DNA from: Acidimicrobiales bacterium
Lineage (GTDB): Bacteria > Actinomycetota > Acidimicrobiia > Acidimicrobiales > RAAP-2
Assembly (NCBI GenBank): GCA_017883135.1
Contig: JADGOE010000002.1
Span: 36,580 to 100,579 of the forward strand
Reading direction: 5' to 3'
DNA: 64,000 bases
Positions 48,230 to 55,125 of the stretch are shown one piece after another. The notes under the pieces were generated by a model, which had not been told where the DNA came from, did not search any database, and worked only from the letters and a program-made list of their open reading frames with translations. How positions within the stretch are numbered: the first letter of the stretch is position 1; the number at the start of each line of letters is the position of its first letter. The position numbers and the translations under genes are program-made.

Positions 48230-49144
48230 TCAGTGGCGGTGGGCCGTTCCACCCGTCGGCGGGGTGGCTTCCATGCGGCACGGGTCCTGATCGTCGTTGC
48301 ACCGCTCGCACTCGAGCTCGAGGGTGCTGTGGGCGATGGAGAACGGCCCGGCGATGGCCGTCTTCACCTGGTCGCCGACCACCTGGGCCTCCTCCAGCGT
48401 GGGGTGGCCGGTCAGGACCAGGTGGGCAGAGAGCACCCGCATCTCACTGGACAGGCTCCAGACATGGAGATCATGGACCTCGCCGACCCCGTCAACGGCT
48501 GCCATGGTGGCTGTGAGCTCGGGGAGGTCCACATCGGACGGGGTCGACTCGAGGAGGACGGCGACGCTGTCTTTGAACACTCCGGATGCCTGGTAGACGA
48601 TGATCGCCGCCACCGCCAGCGCGGACGCCGGGTCGAGCCAGGTGGAGGAGGGCACGAACAGAAGGGCCACGGCCGCGACGATGACCGCCAGCGACGCCAA
48701 CGCGTCGCCCACCATGTGCAGCAGTGCCGAGCGCATGTTGAGATCGTTGGACCGGTCGCGGAGCACCAGGGCAGCCAGCCCATTGACCACCAGGCCGAAG
48801 GATGCGACCACCACCACGATGCCGGCCCGGACGTGTTCGGGATGTCCGAAGCGATGGATGCTGGCGACAACGATGAGCACGGTCACCATGGCGATGAGCG
48901 CGGCGTTCGCCAGGGCGGCCAAAATGGTGGCCCGATGGTTCCCGAACGAACGGGCGGCACTCGGCGGCTGCAGCGCCAGCCTGACGGCGACCAGCGAGAG
49001 GGCCAGGGCGCCGACATCGGTGAGGTTGTGGCCCGCATCTGCCAGCAGGCCCGACGAGTGGGCCACCGTGGCGAACACCACCTGGGCGACCACCAGCCCG
49101 GCGTTCATTGCGAGGCTGAAGGCGAGTCGTCGAGTTCTGGTCAT
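48230..49144 (-). CDS. cation diffusion facilitator (CDF) metal exporter
   Basis: A 304-residue Zn/Cd/Co-type proton antiporter with six helices, from the ATG at 49144 (MTRTRRLAFSLAMNAG). Metal-site motif in helix 2 is SGLLADAGHNLTDVGAL (HxxxD) and in helix 5 LLHMVGDALASL (HxxxD). The C-terminal cytoplasmic domain has VHDLHVWSLSSEMRVLSAHLVL, the CDF metal-chaperone-like fold, and ends in a Cys/His-rich tail (ECERCNDDQDPC). The track start at 49225 adds residues with no support. The 22-bp island repeat begins 29 bases upstream of its start. Confidence 0.92.
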   Translation of the reverse strand: MTRTRRLAFSLAMNAGLVVAQVVFATVAHSSGLLADAGHNLTDVGALALSLVAVRLALQPPSAARSFGNHRATILAALANAALIAMVTVLIVVASIHRFGHPEHVRAGIVVVVASFGLVVNGLAALVLRDRSNDLNMRSALLHMVGDALASLAVIVAAVALLFVPSSTWLDPASALAVAAIIVYQASGVFKDSVAVLLESTPSDVDLPELTATMAAVDGVGEVHDLHVWSLSSEMRVLSAHLVLTGHPTLEEAQVVGDQVKTAIAGPFSIAHSTLELECERCNDDQDPCRMEATPPTGGTAHRH

Positions 49145-49172
49145 GGGCAACCGTCCCGGCCAGCCTACCGGC

Positions 49173-49194
49173 GCCGACCCCGTGCCCGATAGCC
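49173..49194. repeat. left 22-bp direct repeat of the accessory island
   Basis: gccgaccccgtgcccgat followed by agcc, identical to 51974-51995. The right copy overlaps the -10 box (TAGCCT) of the DUF218 gene; this copy has no gene behind it in that orientation. Together they bracket 2.8 kb of accessory DNA. Confidence 0.75.
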
Positions 49195-49230
49195 GGTAGT
49201 GAGTCAGTTTGACTTCGTCAGGCACGGACG

Positions 49231-49236
49231 TAGGTT
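49231..49236 (+). promoter_or_regulatory. -10 box of the 62-residue membrane protein gene
   Basis: TAGGTT, six bases before the ATG at 49243 and no ribosome site. This decides for the ATG over the TTG at 49237 chosen in the track. Confidence 0.45.
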
Positions 49237-49242
49237 TTGACC

Positions 49243-49431
49243 ATGAAGATCACCAAGAAGCAGGTTGCTCAGGTGGTCGGAGCGGGAGCGGTCGGCATCT
49301 TGGGGGCTTGGGCCATCAAGGAAGTCGCTGGCCGCGCCGTCGAGCAGAGCATCGTCGGCGCCATCCTCCTGATGGTTGCCCACGAAGCCCTCAACGCCCC
49401 CGTCTCCAACTGGGTCTACGACCAGATCTGA
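49243..49431 (+). CDS. small membrane protein (62 residues)
   Basis: MKITKKQVAQVVGAGAVGILGAW begins with a basic segment and a glycine-rich helix; a second hydrophobic stretch is SIVGAILLMVAHEALNA, ending with SNWVYDQI. Probably two membrane-associated helices. The small size, lysine-rich start and leaderless TAGGTT promoter are visible facts. I do not recognise the family. It is the first gene inside the left island repeat and differs from its neighbours by lower GC. Confidence 0.6.
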   Translation: MKITKKQVAQVVGAGAVGILGAWAIKEVAGRAVEQSIVGAILLMVAHEALNAPVSNWVYDQI

Positions 49432-49556
49432 CTGCCCACAATTTCAAGGCCGACCATCACCGTGCCGATGGCATTGGGTAGATACGTTTACGCGGATAGA
49501 GCAACCAGGGAGACAAGAACCTCAGGAGATGCGTAGACTGACTGTTGCGCTTACAA

Positions 49557-49578
49557 CGAATCACGATGGTGTGATTCG
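49557..49578. promoter_or_regulatory. 22-bp inverted repeat before the DUF5678-like gene
   Basis: CGAATCAC and its exact complement GTGATTCG separated by GATGGT, ending 17 bases before the ATG at 49596. Upstream GTTG-cgctta-CAAC forms another small inverted pair. Likely an operator for the two-gene unit. Confidence 0.5.
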
Positions 49579-49595
49579 ATGAAGGGACTTGCACG

Positions 49596-49805
49596 ATGAC
49601 CACGCTGACCGCAAAGACGATCCAACAGGAACCGCTGGTTCTGGATGATCTGTCCAAGTACCGAGGTAGTTGGGTCGCAATCCGTGATGGCCACGTGATT
49701 GACAGTGGGCTGGATCCCGTCGAGCTGCGGGATCGTGAGAACGTGAAGGAAAGCGACGTGTTCCTTCTGGTTCCGAGCGAGCAAGCCAGCACACTCTTCC
49801 TGTAG
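49596..49805 (+). CDS. DUF5678-like small protein
   Basis: A 69-residue protein. DLSKYRGSWVAIRDGHVIDSG is the recognisable core: a KYxGxWVAxxDGxVxxxG pattern seen in the DUF5678 family of bacteria and archaea. The rest (NVKESDVFLLVPSEQ) predicts one helix and a final strand. No catalytic residues are visible. It ends five bases before a retropepsin-like protease gene, so they form a unit. GC content is clearly lower than the surrounding chromosome. Function unknown. Confidence 0.7.
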   Translation: MTTLTAKTIQQEPLVLDDLSKYRGSWVAIRDGHVIDSGLDPVELRDRENVKESDVFLLVPSEQASTLFL

Positions 49806-49810
49806 TCCTC

Positions 49811-50278
49811 GTGCCAGCAGCCCAACCGTTCTGCATCCCCTACCGATCACTGGTTGACGGGGATACTCAGCGGCCGTACCTCTGGATGATGGTTACAGGA
49901 CCATCGGGCCGCAGCGGTTCGGTGTCGGGAATCGTGGATTCCGGTGCCGACTCCACATCACTTCCGTTTGGTTATGCCTCGCTGCTTGGATACACGACAG
50001 CGACCCTCCAGGACCGACCTTTTGTCCAGGCGGGAGGGACGGGGATGGCCTCGTTGGCACTGGAGCCATGCACCATGCACGTGCCGGAGATTCCTGGCAC
50101 TGTGATCGAGTTCTACCCGCAGTTCATCCAAGGGTCACAGATGGTCCTTTGGAGACGGCAGGACTTCATGAAGCACTTCGACGTAACCATTCGGGAGTCA
50201 GCACAATCCTTCACGGTCACCGCCGTGGACCCCAATGCGCCGGAAGCCGCAACTCCTGGGTTTACACCGGTCCCCTAG
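49811..50278 (+). CDS. retropepsin-like aspartic protease
   Basis: A 155-residue single-domain aspartyl protease-like protein, GTG start. The catalytic motif is GIVDSGADSTSLPFG (DSG form of DTG/DSG); a beta-rich body and GTGMASLALEPC near the flap position fit the retropepsin fold, which works as a dimer. There is no signal peptide, so it acts in the cytoplasm. Its only neighbour in the unit is the DUF5678-like gene. Target unknown. An auxiliary role in stress or defence is possible but not shown by the sequence. Confidence 0.7.
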   Translation: MPAAQPFCIPYRSLVDGDTQRPYLWMMVTGPSGRSGSVSGIVDSGADSTSLPFGYASLLGYTTATLQDRPFVQAGGTGMASLALEPCTMHVPEIPGTVIEFYPQFIQGSQMVLWRRQDFMKHFDVTIRESAQSFTVTAVDPNAPEAATPGFTPVP

Positions 50279-50307
50279 TCCAGCAACCCGGCGATCTCCC
50301 ACACTGA

Positions 50308-50605
50308 TCACACGTGGTCGGCAACACCTGCGGCCATGGCCGGCGTCGTCGGCTTGCCGAACTTCTTGGTCAGCGTCTGGTGGGGGCGGACGAAGTTATA
50401 GGGCATGTAGTGGAGGCTCACCGCGTGGGCCAGGTTCTCCACATTCTTTGAGAACCCCTTCGTCAGCCGGGTGAACCGGCACATCCCCATCCGCATCCCG
50501 ATGGTTCTGCCGCTCGACGTAGCTGGTAGAGATTCGGTCGGTGTCACCGGCGATGATCTCGATGTCGATACCGGTGCACGCGGGCGGGCTGTAGGTACGG
50601 GCCGG
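50308..50605 (-). pseudogene. IS1-type transposase remnant
   Basis: The last 60 or so residues of an InsB-like DDE transposase: CRFTRLTKGFSKNVENLAHAVSLHYM and YNFVRPHQTL, ending TPAMAAGVADHV. Further upstream in a shifted frame come TYSPPACTGIDIEIIAGDTD and ISTSYVERQN, the segment that precedes it in intact IS1-like proteins. One frameshift separates the pieces at about 50500 and the N-terminal two-thirds is gone. No terminal inverted repeats were found. It is a scar of an old insertion inside the island. Confidence 0.75.
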
Positions 50606-50704
50606 GCTGCCGGTATTAGGTCAGATCCAGCAAGTCCGGTGCGACAGGGGACTGAGTAGAGCGGTAGGTCGATACTGCCCTATTTGCACCCCGGCACGCC
50701 CTGC

Positions 50705-51172
50705 CTACCTCTTCTGACCCATCGCTGAACTCGCGGCACCGACGAGATTGGCAGCTGCTCGCAGGAGCTTGCGCACTTGTGGTGTCTCGAGCAGAGTCGC
50801 TCCATAGTGGGACGCATCCTTCAGATCGAGTGCCGTGGCGACTGCACCGGCGGCCTCGCGTGCGCGACGCGAACGGACCGTTTCGTCCCCATCTCCGAAG
50901 CGCACTGTCGCCACTAGTCCAATCGCATCCCGATGGTTCTGCCCTCTAGACCGCTCGCCGAGTAGTCGACAGCACAGAGCATCGCTTGCCGCAATAGAAG
51001 CGAGCACCGCCAACCCTGCTGCGACGTGGTTGTAGTCGTAGTCGTCCGGGCGTCCCGTGTCCGACATCACAGTCCGGGCCACCTCCAAGTAGGCCTGTGC
51101 CTGCCGATAGCGGGCCCGAGCCTCCTCGGCCGTGCAGGGTCGGCGACGCGACGTGGACACCCGGGGGCTCAC
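50705..51172 (-). CDS. HEPN-like protein, candidate toxin
   Basis: A 155-residue, mostly helical protein. TAEEARARYRQAQAYLEVARTVM and HVAAGLAVLASIAASDALCCRLLGE read as amphipathic helices, and RSRGQNHRDAIGLV supplies an R-X5-H arrangement of the HEPN Rx4-6H RNase motif. It lies 28 bases downstream of a nucleotidyltransferase gene on the same strand, the standard order of MNT/HEPN pairs. If active it would cut RNA. The family call rests on the helix pattern, this motif and the partner, not on a strong family match. Confidence 0.6.
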   Translation of the reverse strand: MSPRVSTSRRRPCTAEEARARYRQAQAYLEVARTVMSDTGRPDDYDYNHVAAGLAVLASIAASDALCCRLLGERSRGQNHRDAIGLVATVRFGDGDETVRSRRAREAAGAVATALDLKDASHYGATLLETPQVRKLLRAAANLVGAASSAMGQKR

Positions 51173-51200
51173 GACACGCGCCGGGAAGTGCGTGGGCGGT

Positions 51201-51827
51201 TCATGCTGAGGCCTCGAAGAGATCCGCCACTGGGGCGCCGTAGAGCATGATGCCGTCGTTCTCGATTTCGCTGATCAGATCTTCTTTGCTCGCTGCGTAG
51301 CGTCGGAGCGACTGCACGGACCAATCGAGGACATGAAGGTGGTTGCCGGTCCAACCTCGCACCTGGGTGCGTAGCTCGAGCGCCTGGGGTACCCAGCATC
51401 GCCGGCGCACACCGGAAGTCATTGTCGGTCGCACGAGCAGAATGTCGATGTCACTTTCCGCATCTCCATCGAGCCGGGCCGCAGAGCCGAAGAGGAGACT
51501 CGACACCGGCGTGGGATCCCAGAAAGCCAGGGTTTCCCTGAGGCGCTTCAGGAGGACATCGTTTGCATCAAGGGCGGCACGGACAGCTGGGAAGAGGACG
51601 TGGTGGTGGTTGAGCGAGTACAGGGTCCTCCCGCCAAGCTCCTCACGAGCGCAGAGGCCGTGGTGAGAAATTCGTTCCAGGGCTCTGCGTACGCCAGCCG
51701 GCGTGCCGAGTGCGGTGGTTCGGCTCACCTGGGCCGCCGAGGCAGGCTGCGATCGTCCGTCGAGTGCGCGGAGAATCGGCATGGTCAGGCTTCCGGTCAA
51801 TGCGCGCCCCGGTTCAGTGAGATCCAC
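51201..51827 (-). CDS. wHTH-nucleotidyltransferase antitoxin-like protein (MNT)
   Basis: A 208-residue fusion. The N-terminus (about 1-85: MPILRALDGRSQPASAAQVSRT, then GVRRALERISHHGLCAREE and RTLYSLN) reads like a MarR/ArsR-type winged helix. The C-terminus holds LLFGSAARLDGDAESDIDILLV, an exact GSX10DXD minimal nucleotidyltransferase motif. MNT antitoxins of HEPN toxins can adenylylate or bind the toxin. Start is the GTG at 51827: a TATCAT box ends six bases before it on the minus strand, with no ribosome site, whereas the track ORF start (52439) is inside another gene's region. A repeat-rich operator covers the promoter. Confidence 0.75.
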   Translation of the reverse strand: MDLTEPGRALTGSLTMPILRALDGRSQPASAAQVSRTTALGTPAGVRRALERISHHGLCAREELGGRTLYSLNHHHVLFPAVRAALDANDVLLKRLRETLAFWDPTPVSSLLFGSAARLDGDAESDIDILLVRPTMTSGVRRRCWVPQALELRTQVRGWTGNHLHVLDWSVQSLRRYAASKEDLISEIENDGIMLYGAPVADLFEASA

Positions 51828-51832
51828 GTTGG

Positions 51833-51869
51833 TATGATACTCAAATATCAGTAATGATACAAGAGTATC
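51833..51869 (-). promoter_or_regulatory. MNT/HEPN promoter and operator
   Basis: Two copies of atgatac, 20 bases apart (51834, 51854), and the inverted pair GATACTC (51836-51842)/GAGTATC (51863-51869). On the minus strand TATCAT, within the first copy, is six bases before the GTG. A repressor bound here would block transcription; the winged-helix domain of the gene product is the obvious candidate. Confidence 0.55.
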
Positions 51870-51973
51870 CCAAGAGAGAGTCGATCGTCCGACGTGTCGG
51901 TTCGGTCGGCATGCGTGTGCGGCGGTGGTCTGGGTGGGGCGTCTCGCCCAGATCACCGGACTTCCCAACTGAG

Positions 51974-51995
51974 GCCGACCCCGTGCCCGATAGCC
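51974..51995. repeat. right 22-bp direct repeat of the accessory island
   Basis: Identical to 49173-49194. This copy includes the upstream region and most of the -10 box of the DUF218 gene, so it looks like the original site and the left copy like the duplicate. Confidence 0.75.
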
Positions 51996-51996
51996 T
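51991..51996 (+). promoter_or_regulatory. -10 box of the DUF218 gene
   Basis: TAGCCT, six bases before the GTG at 52003, no ribosome site; overlaps the end of the right island repeat. Confidence 0.5.
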
Positions 51997-52002
51997 GCTC
52001 CG

Positions 52003-52554
52003 GTGACCTTCTTGCCGTCGACGGTGCGAGGGTGGGTGTTCACCACCCTCTTCGTGGGGGTCGTGGTGCTGATCGTCGCATTCGTACCTCTGACGGCTCG
52101 GCTGTTCGTGTGGCCGCCGACCGACCGGCCCACCACCGCCGATGCCGTGATCGCCCTGGGGGGCGACCCGGGGCAGCTCCGGGCCAAGCAGGCCGTCTCG
52201 CTGGCCCGGTCGGGCCATGCACCGGTGGCGGTGATCTCACTGGGTGGAGTACAGCCAGTCCCTTGCCCCCGGCCGGTAGCCCGCATCCGGATCATCTGCT
52301 TTCGGGCAGATCCCCTCAACACCCGGGGTGAGGCCGAGTACGTCGCCCTGCTTGCCGCCCAGCGCCACTGGCACCGGATCATCGTCGTCTCCGAGCGGAG
52401 CCAGGCCACCCGTGCCCGGCTGCTGTTCAAACGGTGCACCTCGGTCCAGCTGGAGATGGTCCCGGTCGTCGACCCCAGGGTCCGGCTCTTCTACGACGTG
52501 GCCTACGAGTGGGGGGCACTGGCCAAGGCAGAGCTGCTGGTTCGGTCGTGCTGA
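52003..52554 (+). CDS. DUF218/YdcF-like membrane-anchored protein
   Basis: A 183-residue protein of the YdcF/SanA/ElyC group. One N-terminal helix (VFTTLFVGVVVLIVAFVPL) anchors a domain with ADAVIALGGDPGQLRAKQAVSLARSG, the DUF218 signature, then DPLNTRGEAEYVALLAAQRHWHRIIVVSERSQATRA, where the TRGEA and SxxxxxRA positions form the usual pocket. Homologues affect envelope polymer or lipid-carrier metabolism in poorly understood ways. Leaderless GTG start. It is the first gene after the island and adjoins the polysaccharide locus. Confidence 0.85.
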   Translation: MTFLPSTVRGWVFTTLFVGVVVLIVAFVPLTARLFVWPPTDRPTTADAVIALGGDPGQLRAKQAVSLARSGHAPVAVISLGGVQPVPCPRPVARIRIICFRADPLNTRGEAEYVALLAAQRHWHRIIVVSERSQATRARLLFKRCTSVQLEMVPVVDPRVRLFYDVAYEWGALAKAELLVRSC

Positions 52555-52601
52555 CCTGGGGCGGATCGAACCCGGATCCTCGGGCGCTCGCGTGCTCACG
52601 C

Positions 52602-52607
52602 TAGGGT
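52602..52607 (+). promoter_or_regulatory. -10 box before the short Arg-rich ORF
   Basis: TAGGGT, seven bases before the GTG at 52615, same leaderless geometry as the neighbours. Confidence 0.4.
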
Positions 52608-52614
52608 GCCCGGC

Positions 52615-52734
52615 GTGAAGCGAGATGTCGGCTGTCGGCGGTTGCCCTGCGCTGCATCGGTCGTCGGCGGTCGGCTCGGCCCCCGGCGGACCCGCCGGGA
52701 CCGGCGCGAGCGGCGCGGGCGGACCGCCCGATGA
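52615..52734 (+). CDS. short Arg-rich upstream ORF (39 codons)
   Basis: GTG at 52615 opens a frame that ends at TGA 52732-52734, overlapping the glycosyltransferase ATG as ATGA. The product is highly basic (RRTRRDRRERRGRTAR). The glycosyltransferase itself has no ribosome site, so its translation may depend on ribosomes ending here. Whether the peptide does anything else is unknown; it could be only a coupling leader. Confidence 0.4.
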   Translation: MKRDVGCRRLPCAASVVGGRLGPRRTRRDRRERRGRTAR

Positions 52735-53642
52735 TCTATGTGGTGACGGTCCACTGGCGCTCGCCGCAGTGGATCACCCCCCAGCTCGCCTACCTCCACC
52801 GCAATATCTCCGCGCCGTTCCGGGTGTTCGCCGACCTCAACAGGATCGAGGACCGCTCACTTTGGAAGGGGTTCGATCACGTGGAGGACCTGCGCGGTCC
52901 CCACGGCGAGAAGCTCAACGTGCTCGCCCGCATGGTGGCCGAGGAGGCCAAGCCGAGTGACACCATCATCTTCCTCGACAGCGACGCCTTCCCGATCAGA
53001 CCGCTCGACCGGTGGCTCGAGGACACCCTCGAGGTGCACCCCCTGATAGCCGTCCAGCGCCAGGAGAACTTCGGCGATCTGCGACCCCACCCGAGCTTCT
53101 GCGCGACGACGGTGGGCTTTTGGACCGACATCAGCGGCGACTGGAACCGTGACGTGTGGACCACACCGTCCGGCTTCGCCCTCGCAGACGCCGGCACCCA
53201 GGTGCTCAACGCACTGGAGGAACGGTCCGTCGACTGGCTCCCCCTGGTGCGGACCAACACCCACGACTCCCATCCGTTGTGGTTCGGCGTCTACGGGCAC
53301 TACATCTACCATCACGGTGCCGGATCGCGGAGGAAGTGGAGCGTCATCGACGACCAGAAGGTGTTCACCGACGCCAGCAAGTCGGACCCGAGCCTCGGGT
53401 CGCTGAGCACAAAGGTTCGCCAGGACCCCACCAGGTTGCTTCGCCTCCGGCCCCGCGACCTCGAGGTACTGCCGGCCGCGTCGGCTCGCACCGTCCGCCA
53501 GATCCGCAAGCGGCTGCTGCTGTCGGCCAACGAGCGCAAGTCCGACCGGGTGTTCGCCCGCCTGACCACCGACCCCACCTTCTATCGCCGGTTCGACGAT
53601 TCGTTTCCGGACCCGGCACCGCGGACCCCTGGCGGTCGCTGA
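52731..53642 (+). CDS. glycosyltransferase-like protein
   Basis: A 303-residue cytoplasmic protein starting MIYVVTVHWRSPQWITPQL. The stretch TIIFLDSDAFPIRPLDRWLED carries a DxD-type metal/nucleotide-sugar motif typical of GT-A glycosyltransferases, and ISAPFRVFADLN before it fits the Rossmann-like half. HPLWFGVYGHYIYHHGAGSR is a conserved-looking C-terminal patch. No signal peptide. It resembles uncharacterised actinobacterial glycosyltransferases and starts the polysaccharide region. Acceptor and donor unknown. Confidence 0.75.
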   Translation: MIYVVTVHWRSPQWITPQLAYLHRNISAPFRVFADLNRIEDRSLWKGFDHVEDLRGPHGEKLNVLARMVAEEAKPSDTIIFLDSDAFPIRPLDRWLEDTLEVHPLIAVQRQENFGDLRPHPSFCATTVGFWTDISGDWNRDVWTTPSGFALADAGTQVLNALEERSVDWLPLVRTNTHDSHPLWFGVYGHYIYHHGAGSRRKWSVIDDQKVFTDASKSDPSLGSLSTKVRQDPTRLLRLRPRDLEVLPAASARTVRQIRKRLLLSANERKSDRVFARLTTDPTFYRRFDDSFPDPAPRTPGGR

Positions 53643-53646
53643 GCGC

Positions 53647-54978
53647 CTACGAAGCGGTGCTCGCCGGTTCGCGGCCGAGATCGCGGCTGTTGGCCATGGC
53701 CACCGCGGCCAGCTGGGACCGGACGCCGAGCTTCCGCAGGATCGACCGGATGTGCGAACGCACGGTGGTCAAGGATACGACCAGGTCTACGGCCATGTCC
53801 TGGGCGGATCGTCCCATGGTGAGGAAGAACAGCACTCGACGCTCGCTGGCCGTGAGCTTCATGAGCGCCTCCATCCGGGGCGGGACGTCGCGGGACCCGC
53901 TCTGAGCGGCCCATGCGCCGGTGGCCACGTCGGTGCTGGCGAACCCTCGCAGTTCGGCCGGTAGCTCATCGAGGTCGAAGAGGACGCTTGCCCCCTGCTC
54001 GAAGCAGCCCGCCAGCGCGCCGGCCCCGGCACCGGCGCTGACCGCAAGGACAGCCACCCCCCGTGACCGGTACGCCCCGGCCAGCTGGGTCGGAACGCAC
54101 CAGGAACTGGTAGGCCACGTGGTGCGTTCACTCGCCGGCTCCGCGCCGACCACCAGGACCACCAGGTCGAGTCCGACGCCTTCGATATCGAGGATGAGGT
54201 CGTCGTCGGCGGTCTGTGAGATCACACCGGCCTTGAACCCGAGGCGTTCGGCCGATGAGCAAGCGGCCACGGCGGCCATCCCCGGGGTGCGGGGGTTGGG
54301 GGGGCTCGGGTCGATGACCAGCACGGTGCCCCGGGCGTGCTCGGTGCCGTGGTGCGGCGATCGGTCGTCGTGGCGGGTGCCGTACCCGGCCAGACGCATG
54401 GTGGAGTACCGGACGACGGTGCGGTGACGCAGGCGCGGGGGCGGCACCGGAACCCTGGTGCCGGGGGAGTCACCGTTGAGGGCCAACGGCGCGCCTACCG
54501 CGCGACCCTGCCCGGCGGTCAGGTTTCGCAGCAGCCTGTCCACGGTCACGATCGTCGTCGAGGGAATCGTCCCCACCCGGGTCCGGCGGGCCCTGGTGGC
54601 TGCCCTGTCAGCAGCCAGCGGCCTTCCTGCATCGGTCGATGACGAACCGGGGCGATCGCCGGCGCCTCCTGCGGGGAGCAGGCCCTGCCCGATCGCCCGG
54701 GCCAATCGCTCGCCCAGCGTCCTCGGGAGGACCGCCTCGGCATCGGGGCCGAAGGCGATCGCCACCCGTGAGAGGCCGTAGGGGCAGATACGGTCGCCGG
54801 GCCGGACGGTCTGCTCGATCCTCGAGATGGCCCGTTCGAGGGCTGGCGACCTCCCGGGGGCCTCGCGATCGACCTTGCCGCGAACCCCCGACCGCAGGTC
54901 GACATGGGCCACGGTACGACTTGCGCGATCCCTGAGCACCACGGGATCTGCGGTCACACTTCGCACGTCGATCGACAT
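53647..54978 (-). CDS. LuxR-type regulator with degenerate GGDEF-like and receiver-like regions
   Basis: A 443-residue regulator. ATG at 54978 has GGGGGA three bases before it. The N-terminus (about 10-100) resembles a GGDEF domain (RIEQTVRPGDRICPYGLSRVAIAFG) in which GGDEF reads GLSRV, so no cyclase activity is expected. A Pro/Arg-rich linker leads to a receiver-like region (GTVLVIDPSPPN to FDLDELPAELRGF) without a clear phosphoacceptor triad. The C-terminus is a LuxR helix-turn-helix, LTASERRVLFFLTMGRSAQDMA to TVRSHIRSILRKLGVRSQL. Lies between the glycosyltransferase (convergent) and the polysaccharide operon, so it is a candidate local regulator. Confidence 0.8.
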   Translation of the reverse strand: MSIDVRSVTADPVVLRDRASRTVAHVDLRSGVRGKVDREAPGRSPALERAISRIEQTVRPGDRICPYGLSRVAIAFGPDAEAVLPRTLGERLARAIGQGLLPAGGAGDRPGSSSTDAGRPLAADRAATRARRTRVGTIPSTTIVTVDRLLRNLTAGQGRAVGAPLALNGDSPGTRVPVPPPRLRHRTVVRYSTMRLAGYGTRHDDRSPHHGTEHARGTVLVIDPSPPNPRTPGMAAVAACSSAERLGFKAGVISQTADDDLILDIEGVGLDLVVLVVGAEPASERTTWPTSSWCVPTQLAGAYRSRGVAVLAVSAGAGAGALAGCFEQGASVLFDLDELPAELRGFASTDVATGAWAAQSGSRDVPPRMEALMKLTASERRVLFFLTMGRSAQDMAVDLVVSLTTVRSHIRSILRKLGVRSQLAAVAMANSRDLGREPASTAS

Positions 54979-55125
54979 TGTTCCCCCGAGCACCGCCCGT
55001 TCGTCTCAACGGCACAAGGCCTCGCCTCGCGGTACGCCCCTGCGCAAGCCCATCCTAGCCGCTGGAACCGTTTCGGCAAGGGTGATCTCATCATCTTTGA
55101 CGAGATCGGCCCACCCATCAAGCGA

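Noticed and set aside
49457-49850. Three overlapping minus-strand ORFs opposite the DUF5678-like gene
   Set aside because: All three frames are open only because this strand is stop-poor; none shows a start signal and the plus-strand gene has a recognisable core.
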